A stretch of 64,000 nt of DNA from contig NZ_LMNA01000001.1 of assembly GCF_001422445.1 (NCBI RefSeq), forward strand, positions 1,100,735 through 1,164,734. The letters are read 5' to 3'. The DNA comes from Pseudorhodoferax sp. Leaf274. Lineage in GTDB: Bacteria > Pseudomonadota > Gammaproteobacteria > Burkholderiales > Burkholderiaceae_C. Within the stretch, counting starts at the first letter, position 1. Each line of letters begins with the position of its first letter. The position numbers and the translations under genes are program-made. Shown here piece after piece: positions 7,679 through 14,912 of the stretch. The notes beneath the pieces were generated by a model. The model had not been told where the DNA came from. It saw only the letters and a program-made list of their open reading frames with translations, and searched no databases.

Positions 7679-8476
7679 TCAGATGTCCGCGCCCGTCAGT
7701 GCGAGGGTGTGGGCCTGCCAGCCGGCCAGTTGCAGCGGTGCCGGCGGCGCCAGTGGGTCGGCCGGCGCCAGGCCCTGCCAGGCCACGTGCACCAGCGGCA
7801 GGTCTGCGGGCTCCAGGCCATCGAGCAGCGCGCAGCGCGCGAGCCAGGGCGCCAGCGCGTCCGCGCCCTGCATGGCGTCGAAGGGCAGGCTGCGCAGGCT
7901 TTGCCAACCCTGTGCCGGGTCGATGCGCGCCAGCAGCGCGCCGTCGGCCTCGGTGACCAGCAGCCAGGCGTGGCGGCCGGCCAGGCGCGGCCAGGCCTGC
8001 GCGGCGGCCAGCGCCAGCAGCGGGCGCACCGACACGGCGCGCAGCCCGGCCTGCAGCGCCTGTTGCTGCAGGCGCTGCAGCCAGCCCGTGTCGAGCGCGG
8101 CGGCGGGCATGCCGGGGCCGGCCGCGCCATCCACCGCCAGGTCCCAGCCGTCGACCGCGTCGCCGTGCACGCCGCGCAGCAGTTCGCGCGCGGCCACGCG
8201 GCGCTCGGCCGTGCCACGCAGCACGCGGGCGTCGGGCAGCAGCGTGGTGCGCACGAAGCGGCTGGAGACCACGATGCGCGCGTGCGCGCGGCGCGGCGCG
8301 GCCGTGCCCGCCAGCTGCGCCAGCGCGCGCAGCGCGGCGTCGGCGCCGTCCGGTCCGTCCACGGCCTGCTGGTGGTGCGCGACCGACCTGCGCCAGCCGC
8401 GCCGCTGCAGCGCCAGGCCGACCTGCGAGGGCGCCAGCCAGACGGCGGCCTGCTCACGCCACGGCGGTCGTGACAC
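7679..8476 (-). CDS. PilM/GspL-like cytoplasmic assembly protein
   Basis: A 265-residue soluble protein with a GTG start at 8476 inside the end of gspE (23-bp overlap). It has no membrane segment. WLAPSQVGLAL, HARIVVSSRFVRTTLLPDARVLRG and HAWLLVTEADGALLARIDPAQGWQSLRSLPF suggest the actin-like fold of PilM or of the cytoplasmic part of GspL. In a PilM-type system it would bind the PilN-like tail and the ATPase. Assignment depends on synteny as much as on sequence. Confidence 0.6.
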   Translation of the reverse strand: MSRPPWREQAAVWLAPSQVGLALQRRGWRRSVAHHQQAVDGPDGADAALRALAQLAGTAAPRRAHARIVVSSRFVRTTLLPDARVLRGTAERRVAARELLRGVHGDAVDGWDLAVDGAAGPGMPAAALDTGWLQRLQQQALQAGLRAVSVRPLLALAAAQAWPRLAGRHAWLLVTEADGALLARIDPAQGWQSLRSLPFDAMQGADALAPWLARCALLDGLEPADLPLVHVAWQGLAPADPLAPPAPLQLAGWQAHTLALTGADI

Positions 8477-10142
8477 GGTCTACCTCCTGCAGGCTGGTCG
8501 CGCCCATGCGCAACAGGTCGAGCGCGGCATCGCGCAGCAGCCGCGTGCCGTTGCGGCGCGCAGTCTCCTTGAGCACGCGCACGGGCTGGCGCGTGATGAT
8601 GAGTTCGGCCAGTTCGTCGGTCATCACCAGGATCTCGGCAATCGCCACGCGGCCCAGGTAGCCGGTGGCGCGGCACTGGCCGCAGCCCTGCCCGGCCATG
8701 AAGCGGAAGGACGAGAGGTCCTGGCCGGCCAGGCCCGCGTCGGCCAGTTGCTCGACCCCGGGCTGCACGGGCACGCTGCAGTGCGGGCAGTTGCGGCGGA
8801 CCAGACGCTGCGCCACGATGCCGTTCAGCGCGGCCGTGAAGCTGTAGGCGTCGATGCCCATGTGGGCGAAGCGGCCCAGCACGTCGAACACGTTGTTGGC
8901 GTGCACGGTGGTGAACACCAGGTGGCCGGTCAGCGAGGCCTGGATCGCGATCTGCGCGGTCTCGGCATCGCGGATCTCGCCCACCATCACGCGGTCGGGG
9001 TCGTGCCGCAGGATGGAGCGCAGGCCGCGCGCAAACGTCAGCCCCTTCTTCTCATTCACGGGGATCTGCAGCACGCCGGGCAGCTGGTACTCCACCGGGT
9101 CCTCGATGGTCACGATCTTCTCGTGGCCATGGTTGATCTCCGAGATCGCGGCGTACAGCGTGGTCGTCTTGCCGCTGCCGGTGGGGCCGGTCACGAGCAG
9201 CATGCCGTGCGGCTCGCCGGCCAGGCGGCGGATGGTGCGGCGGGCCGGCGCGCCGAAGCCCAGGCTGTCCAGCGTGAGGCCGCGCGCGGCGTCGGCCAGC
9301 TGCTGCTTGTCCAGGATGCGCAGCACCGCGTCCTCGCCGAAGATGGACGGCATGATGGACACGCGCAGGTCGATCTCGCGGCCGCGCACGGCCACGGTGA
9401 AGCGCCCGTCCTGCGGAATGCGGCGCTCGGCGATGTCCAGCTGCGCCATCACCTTGATGCGCGAGATCACCTGCTCGGCCAGCTCCATGCCCTCGTCGCT
9501 GCGCACGGCCACGAGCACGCCGTCGATGCGGTACTTGATCGCCAGGCCGCTGGCGCCCGTCTCCAGGTGGATGTCCGAGGCGTTGGCCTTGAGCGCGTCG
9601 TACAGCGTGGAGCGCACCAGGCGCACCACGGCGCTGCCGCCCTCGGCGATGCTGTGGAACGACAGGTCTTCCGCCTCGCTGCCGGCGGCCACGCCGGTGC
9701 CGGCGGCGATCTGCAGCTGCTCCAGCGCCGACAGGCCTTCCTCGTGCCGTGCCAGCCGGGCGGCGATGTCGCCCGGATGCGCCAGCACCCAGCGCGCCGG
9801 CTGGACCAGCGCATGCTGGGCGCGCGCGCAGCGCGTGTCGTCGAACGGGTCGCCCAGCACCAGCAGCAGCGCGCCGCTGCCGTCGCGCATGGCCAGCATC
9901 TGCAGCGCGTGGCAGTCGGCGAAGGGCAGGGCGTCGAAGGCCGGCTGCCAGGCATGCAGGTCGGCGATGCGCGCCAGCGGGTAGTGCAGGCTGGCCGCCA
10001 GCCGCGCGGCGAAGCGCTCGGGCGCGTCGCCGGACAGTTCCTCGAGCATGCGCACCACGGTGGCGCCGCGCTCGGCGGCCAGCACGCGCGCCTGCGCGAT
10101 CTCGCGCGCCGCGAACGGCGGCAGGGGCAGCGCGGCGTTCAT
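8454..10142 (-). CDS. gspE: type II secretion / type IV pilus assembly ATPase
   Basis: The 562-residue protein is a GspE/PilB-type hexameric traffic ATPase. After an N-terminal docking domain it shows the Walker A motif GPTGSGKTTT at about residue 316, an Asp box (VTIEDPVEYQLPG), Walker B (DPDRVMVGEIRD, about 378), the His box (GHLVFTTVHAN) and the zinc-binding CPHC...CGQC pair at about 450 and 487. It would power pseudopilus assembly. The ATG at 10142 is preceded by a repeat-derived leader with GAAGG eight bases upstream. It sits between gspF and the PilM-like gene. Confidence 0.92.
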   Translation of the reverse strand: MNAALPLPPFAAREIAQARVLAAERGATVVRMLEELSGDAPERFAARLAASLHYPLARIADLHAWQPAFDALPFADCHALQMLAMRDGSGALLLVLGDPFDDTRCARAQHALVQPARWVLAHPGDIAARLARHEEGLSALEQLQIAAGTGVAAGSEAEDLSFHSIAEGGSAVVRLVRSTLYDALKANASDIHLETGASGLAIKYRIDGVLVAVRSDEGMELAEQVISRIKVMAQLDIAERRIPQDGRFTVAVRGREIDLRVSIMPSIFGEDAVLRILDKQQLADAARGLTLDSLGFGAPARRTIRRLAGEPHGMLLVTGPTGSGKTTTLYAAISEINHGHEKIVTIEDPVEYQLPGVLQIPVNEKKGLTFARGLRSILRHDPDRVMVGEIRDAETAQIAIQASLTGHLVFTTVHANNVFDVLGRFAHMGIDAYSFTAALNGIVAQRLVRRNCPHCSVPVQPGVEQLADAGLAGQDLSSFRFMAGQGCGQCRATGYLGRVAIAEILVMTDELAELIITRQPVRVLKETARRNGTRLLRDAALDLLRMGATSLQEVDRVTTAVA

Positions 10143-10218
10143 GGGTGCAGCCTTCGGCCTGCGGCCTGTTCGGCCAGACGTGCGCGCACTTGCTGGGGAC
10201 GGCCCGGCACCAAGCTCA
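10143..10218 (-). repeat. dispersed repeat between gspF and gspE
   Basis: It fills the 73-bp gap between the gspF stop and the gspE start. The gspE-proximal 27 bases match 2687-2713 at 24 positions; the distal part resembles the end of 3782-3868. It supplies the only Shine-Dalgarno-like sequence (GAAGG) for gspE. Confidence 0.6.
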
Positions 10219-11427
10219 TCCCAGGCTCCCCGCCAGCTCGAAGATCGGCAGGTACATCAGGATGACGATGGCGCCGATGACGACACCGATCACGGCCATC
10301 AGCACGGGCTCGAACAGCTTGGTGAACCACTCGATCCAGCGCGCGAGTTCCTCGTCGTGGAAGCCGGCGATGCGCTCCATCATGGCGGCCATGTCGCCGC
10401 TGTTCTCGCCCACGCGCAGCATGCGTGCGGCCACGGGCGTGGTCAGGCCCGCGGCGGCCATGGCGTCCGACAGCACGATGCCTTCACGGACCTGCTGCGT
10501 GGCGCGCGCCAGGCCCTGCTGCATGTGCAGCGGCAGCAGGCCGGCCACCATGCCCAGGGCCGGCACGATGGGCGTGCCGCCGCGCAGCAGCATGCCCAGC
10601 GAGCGGTAGAAGCGCGCCAGGTGGTAGGTGGCCAGCCGCGCGCCCACGGCCGGGATGCGCGTGAGCAGCGCCACGAAGCGGGGCAGCAGCCGGCGCGCCG
10701 TGGCGGCGGCCAGCACCGCGAGCACGAGCAGCGCGGCGCCGATGGCCGCGCCGTGCGCCTGCATGCCCTGGCCCCAGCGCAGCAGCAGCATCGACATCCA
10801 GGGCAGGTCGCGGCCCGACTCGGCGTAGATGCTGGAGAAGCGCGGCACCACGTAGCCCAGCAGGAACAACACCACCAGCCCGCCCAGCAGCAGCAGCGCG
10901 ACCGGGTAGATCGAGGCCGACACCACCTTCTTGCGCACCAGGTCCAGCCGCTCGTGGTAGTCGGCATAGCGCGCCAGCGATTCGACCAGGTCGCCGCTGC
11001 GCTCGGAGGCGCGCACGGTGGTCACGTAGAGCACCGGGAAGGCCTGGGGCAGCTCGGCCAGCACGCGCGAGAACGACTGGCCCTCGAACATGCGCGCGCG
11101 CATGGCGGCCAGCACGGGGCGCACGTCGCCGCGGGTCTCCTTCTCCAGCAGTGTGTCCAGCGTCTCGGGCAGCGAGAGGCCGGCCTGCAGCAGGGCCATG
11201 AGTTCCAGCGTGAGCTGCAGCAGCGGAAAGCGCGGCGCGCGGCGCAGGCGCAGGGCAGGCAGGCCATGCACGCCAGGCAGGCGCAGCAGGCTGCGCTGCG
11301 GCGCGGCCGACAGCACCGCCAGGCCCTGCGCGCGCGCGCGCTGCGTGGCCATGGGCAGGTCGTCGGCCTCGACCACGAGGCGCACCACGCCTTCGCCCGG
11401 GCGGAAGCCCCGCACATCGAATTGCAT
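10216..11427 (-). CDS. gspF: type II secretion inner-membrane platform protein
   Basis: A 403-residue GspF/PilC family protein with two homologous halves. Visible features are LQLTLELMALLQAGLSLPETLDTL (first T2SSF domain, about residues 65-90), a membrane segment YPVALLLLGGLVVLFLLGYVVP, the second domain (FYRSLGMLLRGGTPIVPALGMVAGLL and MLRVGENSGDMAAMMERIAGFHDEEL) and the C-terminal helix FEPVLMAVIGVVIGAIVILMYLPIFEL. ATG at 11427 gives the family's usual length; 14 bases separate it from gspG. It anchors the ATPase and pseudopilins in the inner membrane. Confidence 0.92.
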   Translation of the reverse strand: MQFDVRGFRPGEGVVRLVVEADDLPMATQRARAQGLAVLSAAPQRSLLRLPGVHGLPALRLRRAPRFPLLQLTLELMALLQAGLSLPETLDTLLEKETRGDVRPVLAAMRARMFEGQSFSRVLAELPQAFPVLYVTTVRASERSGDLVESLARYADYHERLDLVRKKVVSASIYPVALLLLGGLVVLFLLGYVVPRFSSIYAESGRDLPWMSMLLLRWGQGMQAHGAAIGAALLVLAVLAAATARRLLPRFVALLTRIPAVGARLATYHLARFYRSLGMLLRGGTPIVPALGMVAGLLPLHMQQGLARATQQVREGIVLSDAMAAAGLTTPVAARMLRVGENSGDMAAMMERIAGFHDEELARWIEWFTKLFEPVLMAVIGVVIGAIVILMYLPIFELAGSLG

Positions 11428-11441
11428 CGCGCGCGGCCCGG

Positions 11442-11870
11442 CTACCAGCTGGTCACGTCGGCGGCGTCGCCGCTGCCGCCGGCCTGGCCGTCCTTGCCCA
11501 GCGAGTACAGGTCGAACTCGCCATGCTGGCCGGGCGACTTGTAGAGGTAGGGCCGGCCCCAGGGGTCCGGCGGCACGCCCTTCTGCAGGTAGGGGCCGTC
11601 CCAGCGGGCCACGCCCGTGGGGCGCGCGGTGAGCGCGGCCAGGCCCTGCTCGTCGCTGGGGTACTGGCCCACGTCGAGCCGGTAGGTGTTGAGCGCGCTG
11701 GTCAGCGCGGCGATCTGCGCCTGCGCGGCGCGCACCTCGGACTTGCCGACCTGCGAGAAGTAGCGCGGTGCCACGTAGGCGGCCAGCAGGCCGATGATGA
11801 CCATCACGACGAGCAGTTCGAGCAGGGTGAAGCCGCGCGCACGGCGGCGCAGGGGCGGGGCGGGTGGCAT
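11442..11870 (-). CDS. gspG: type II secretion major pseudopilin
   Basis: A 142-residue GspG: 12-residue basic leader, cleavage site RG^FTLLELLVVMVIIGLLAAYVAPRYF, and the characteristic GspG domain with LDVGQYPSDEQGLAALTARP, GPYLQKGVPPDPWGRPYLYKSPG and a C-terminal DLYSLGKDGQ calcium-site motif. I chose ATG at 11870 because AGGAGA lies nine bases upstream; the ATG further upstream would lengthen the leader. It is the first gene of the operon and the likely shaft subunit. A 59-bp gap separates it from the iclR-type gene on the same strand. Confidence 0.92.
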   Translation of the reverse strand: MPPAPPLRRRARGFTLLELLVVMVIIGLLAAYVAPRYFSQVGKSEVRAAQAQIAALTSALNTYRLDVGQYPSDEQGLAALTARPTGVARWDGPYLQKGVPPDPWGRPYLYKSPGQHGEFDLYSLGKDGQAGGSGDAADVTSW

Positions 11871-11929
11871 CGCGAAGGTCTCCTGGAATGCGCAAGGGCT
11901 GGCCATGGGCTGCCGCGGCGTAGCCGCGT

Positions 11930-12739
11930 TCACCGCGCGGCGCCCGGCGGGGCCGCGGCCGGCCGGCGCGCCAGGATCGGCGAGGCCGCCGTGGCCAGTG
12001 CCAGCTCTTCGGCGGCGGCCAGCAGCGGTGCGCCCAGTTCGCGCATGCGCGGTTCGGTAAGGCGGATGGCCGGCCCGGCGACCGTGATCACGCCCGTGGC
12101 GGCCTCGCCGGGCCGGCGCACCGGTGCCGCCATGGCGCTCATGCCCGGCGCGTACATCTCGTGCATCTGCGACACGCCGCGCGCGCGGTCCTGCGCCAGC
12201 AGGTCGACCACGGCCTTCCAGCCGGTCGGTGCGCGCGGCCCGTAGTCGTGCGGCGCGCCGAAGCCCTGGCGCACGATCAGCTCCAGTGCGCGTTCCTCGG
12301 TCAGCGTCATGAGCCAGGCATGGCCGGCGGCGCTGCACGACAGCCGCACGTCCACGCCCATGTCGGGGTCGTAGCGCAGGCCGAAGCGCGCGCCCTGGGC
12401 CTTGGCGACGAAGGTCAGGCGGTCGCCGTCGACGATGGCCAGGCGCACGAGCTCGCCGCTGGTCTCGGCCAGCCGGTCGATGATGGGCTGCGCGACCTCG
12501 ACAATGCCCGAGCCGCCCAGGTAGGACAGGCCCAGCGCGGCCAGCTTGGTGGTCAGCGCGTAGTCGCCGTGCTCGCGCGTCTGGCGCACATAGCCGCAGC
12601 GCACCAGGTCGCTCAGCAGCCGGTGGCAGGCCGACAGCGGCAGCGCCAGCTCTTCCGACATGGTCGACAGGGTCTTGCCCGTCGGCCGCAGGGCGAGGTA
12701 TTCCAGGATGGTCAGGGAGCGTTCCAACGTGCTTGCCAT
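11930..12739 (-). CDS. IclR-family transcriptional regulator
   Basis: 269 residues: an N-terminal winged helix (LERSLTILEYLALRP, LSACHRLLSDLVRCGYVRQTREHGDYALT) and a C-terminal IclR effector domain (GDRLTFVAKAQG, SCSAAGHAWLMTLTEERALELI, GVSQMHEMYAPGMSAMAAPV, ATGVITVAGP). It is transcribed away from the TRAP/aroQ operon, and the 122-bp gap holds a repeated AT-rich palindrome. It probably controls that operon in response to the imported substrate. IclR proteins often regulate aromatic and quinate catabolism, which fits the dehydroquinase; the effector is inferred. Confidence 0.88.
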   Translation of the reverse strand: MASTLERSLTILEYLALRPTGKTLSTMSEELALPLSACHRLLSDLVRCGYVRQTREHGDYALTTKLAALGLSYLGGSGIVEVAQPIIDRLAETSGELVRLAIVDGDRLTFVAKAQGARFGLRYDPDMGVDVRLSCSAAGHAWLMTLTEERALELIVRQGFGAPHDYGPRAPTGWKAVVDLLAQDRARGVSQMHEMYAPGMSAMAAPVRRPGEAATGVITVAGPAIRLTEPRMRELGAPLLAAAEELALATAASPILARRPAAAPPGAAR

Positions 12740-12764
12740 GCGGCGGATTGTTGAGCGGAAGTGC

Positions 12765-12815
12765 TTTTCTGAATGGAAGGGTTTTCCTTAATGGAAAAGA
12801 TTTCCTAAAAATTTA
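12765..12815. promoter_or_regulatory. operator array between iclR-type gene and TRAP operon
   Basis: A 17-bp perfect palindrome TTTTCCTTAATGGAAAA lies at 12782-12798. An imperfect copy, TTTTCTGAATGGAAGG, starts 17 bp earlier at 12765, and a half copy (GATTTCCTAAAAATTT) begins 17 bp later at 12799. The stretch is AT-rich in a very GC-rich genome and lies in the only gap between the divergent regulator and its probable target. Confidence 0.6.
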
Positions 12816-12861
12816 GCATCCCGGGACCGACCACCACACCCATCCCCCGAGAGGACACAAC

Positions 12862-13869
12862 GTGAAACCCCTGATCCGCTGCGCTTTGGCCACTGCCGTG
12901 CTCGCCCTGTCCGCCACGGCGGCCCTGGCCCAGGACATCCAGGAACGCACCATCAAGTTCGGCCACCTGAACAACACCGACCACCCCGTGAGCTTCGGCG
13001 TGAAGCGCTTCTCCGAGCTGCTGGCGGCCAAGACCGGCGGCAAGTTCAAGGTGCAGGAGTTCCCGTCCAACCAGCTCGGCAACGAGATGCAGCAGCAGTC
13101 CGCGCTGCAGGGCGGCGTGCAGGAGATGTCGGCCCCGGCCACCACCTCGCTGGCCGGCATCGTCAAGGAGTTCGGCCTCATCGACTTCCCGTTCGCGGTG
13201 TCCAACTTCGAGCAGGCCGATGCGCTGCTCGACGGCCCGCTGGGCCAGGCGCTGATCGCCAGGCTGCCCGAGAAGGGCCTGGTGGCGCTGGGCTACTGGG
13301 ACCTGGGCTTTCGCAACGTGACCAACAGCAAGCGCGCCATCGCCAAGGCCGAGGACCTGGAGGGCCTCAAGCTGCGTGTGATCCCGAACCCGGTGTTCCT
13401 CGAATCGTTCAAGGCGTTCAAGGCCAACCCCGTGCCCATGCCCTTCGCCGAGCTGTACGGCGCGCTGGAGGCCAAGGCCGTGGACGGCCAGGAGAACCCC
13501 TTCGCGGTGATCCTGTCGAACAAGTTCTTCGAGGTGAACAAGTTCGTCAGCGCCACCAACCACGTGTACGCGGCCAACATCGTGCTGGTCAGCAAGCGCT
13601 TCTGGGACAAGCTGTCGCCGGCCGAGCAGAAGGCCATGAACGAGGCCGCCGCCGAGGCGCGCGGTTACCAGCGCCAGGTCAGCCGCGCCGCGGCGCAGAA
13701 GGCCGTGGGCGAGCTGCAGGCCAAGGGCATGCAGTACAACACCATCGCCCCGGCCGAGCAGGCCCGCATGGGTGCCATCGTCAAGCCGGTGCTGGAGAAG
13801 TTCGCCAGCAGCTACGACCCGGCCATCGTCAAGCTCTACAACGACGAGCTGGCCAAGGTCCGCAAGTAA
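12862..13869 (+). CDS. TRAP transporter substrate-binding protein (DctP family)
   Basis: 335 residues with a Sec signal peptide (LIRCALATAVLALSATAALAQ), then the DctP fold: IKFGHLNNTDHPVSFGVKRFSELLAAKTGGKFKVQEFPSNQLG, a central LKLRVIPNPVFLESFKAFKANPVPMPFAELYGALEAKAVDGQENP containing the ligand Arg of the family, and the C-terminal SPAEQKAMNEAA helix. GTG start at 12862 after GAGAGG. It delivers a carboxylate substrate to the DctQ/DctM pair encoded just downstream. The intervening dehydroquinase suggests a quinate/shikimate-type ligand. Confidence 0.9.
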   Translation: MKPLIRCALATAVLALSATAALAQDIQERTIKFGHLNNTDHPVSFGVKRFSELLAAKTGGKFKVQEFPSNQLGNEMQQQSALQGGVQEMSAPATTSLAGIVKEFGLIDFPFAVSNFEQADALLDGPLGQALIARLPEKGLVALGYWDLGFRNVTNSKRAIAKAEDLEGLKLRVIPNPVFLESFKAFKANPVPMPFAELYGALEAKAVDGQENPFAVILSNKFFEVNKFVSATNHVYAANIVLVSKRFWDKLSPAEQKAMNEAAAEARGYQRQVSRAAAQKAVGELQAKGMQYNTIAPAEQARMGAIVKPVLEKFASSYDPAIVKLYNDELAKVRK

Positions 13870-13899
13870 GGCAACCCGCGATTTCCGGAACAAGAAAAA

Positions 13900-14343
13900 A
13901 TGAAGATCCTCGTCCTGCACGGCCCCAACCTGAACCTGTTCGGCCGGCGCGAACCCCACATCTACGGCACCACCACGCTGGCGCAGATCAACGAGCAACT
14001 GGCCGCGCTGGCCGGCGAGCTCGGCGTCGAGCTGGCGACGCTGCAGTCCAACCACGAGGGCGCGCTGATCGACTTCCTGCACGCGCACATCGACACCGCG
14101 GCCGGCGCGCTGGTCAACCCGGCCGGCCTCACGCAGCACGGCGTGCCGCTGCACGACGCGATCAAGGCCATGCCGTTCCCGGTGCTGGAGATCCACATGT
14201 CCAACATCGCCGCGCGCGAGGCCTGGCGTGCGCACTCCATCATCTCGCCGGCCGTGAAGGGCACGATCCAGGGCCTGGGCCCGCAGTCGTACCTGCTGGG
14301 CCTGCGCGGCGTGGTGTCGCTGGCGTCGGCAGCCAAGGGCTGA
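13900..14343 (+). CDS. aroQ: type II 3-dehydroquinate dehydratase
   Basis: 147 residues, the usual length for AroQ. It shows HGPNLNLFGRREPHIYG (catalytic Tyr in the flexible lid with Arg), the QSNHEGALIDFLH strand, and EIHMSNIAAREAWRAHSIISPAVKGTIQGLG (catalytic His region). The usual NPxAYTHTSVA segment is replaced by NPAGLTQHGVPL, so the lid-facing pocket is divergent. The enzyme dehydrates 3-dehydroquinate to 3-dehydroshikimate. Its position between TRAP subunit genes suggests a catabolic role, for example in quinate use, rather than aromatic amino-acid synthesis. Confidence 0.88.
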   Translation: MKILVLHGPNLNLFGRREPHIYGTTTLAQINEQLAALAGELGVELATLQSNHEGALIDFLHAHIDTAAGALVNPAGLTQHGVPLHDAIKAMPFPVLEIHMSNIAAREAWRAHSIISPAVKGTIQGLGPQSYLLGLRGVVSLASAAKG

Positions 14344-14348
14344 GTCCC

Positions 14349-14912
14349 ATGAACCGCATGATCGACGGGCTCTGCAGAGGGCTCGAAGGCCTCATCGCGC
14401 TCGCGCTGGCCACCATGGTGGTGCTGGTGTTCGGCAACGTGGTGCTGCGCTACGGCTTCAACACCGGCATCACGGTGTCGGAAGAGGTCTCGCGCTGGCT
14501 GTTCATCTGGGCCACCTTCCTGGGCGCCGTGGTGGCGCTGCGCGAGCGCGGCCACCTGGGCGTGGACATGGTGGTCGCCCGCCTGCCGGCCTGGGGCAAG
14601 CGCGCCTGCCTCGTCATCGGCCATGCGCTGATGCTGTTCATCGTGGTGCTGCTGTTCCAGGGCAGCCTGGAGCAGACCAAGATCAACTGGGACGTGACCG
14701 CGCCCACCACCGGCTGGTCCATGGCCTGGGTGGCCGGCGCCAGCCTGGTGTTCTCGGTGCTGGCCGGCGGCCTGCTGCTGCTGGACCTGGTGCGCGTGCT
14801 GGCCGGGCGCCTGCGCGACGACGAGCTCGTGATGGTGCAAGAGTCCGAAGAGGCCACGCAGCTGCGCCAGGTGCTGGCCGACGCGCAGGCCGGCAAGGAG
14901 TTGGTGCGATGA
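14349..14912 (+). CDS. TRAP transporter small permease (DctQ family)
   Basis: 187 residues with four hydrophobic helices (LIALALATMVVLVFGNVVLR, WLFIWATFLGAVVAL, ALMLFIVVLLFQG, WVAGASLVFSVLAGGLLLLDL) and the DctQ signature region VSEEVSRWLFIWATFLGAVVALRERGHLGVDMV. It is the small membrane subunit of the transporter. ATG lies 5 bases after aroQ and the stop overlaps the DctM start (ATGA). The hydrophilic C-terminal tail of about 35 residues is longer than usual. Confidence 0.9.
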   Translation: MNRMIDGLCRGLEGLIALALATMVVLVFGNVVLRYGFNTGITVSEEVSRWLFIWATFLGAVVALRERGHLGVDMVVARLPAWGKRACLVIGHALMLFIVVLLFQGSLEQTKINWDVTAPTTGWSMAWVAGASLVFSVLAGGLLLLDLVRVLAGRLRDDELVMVQESEEATQLRQVLADAQAGKELVR

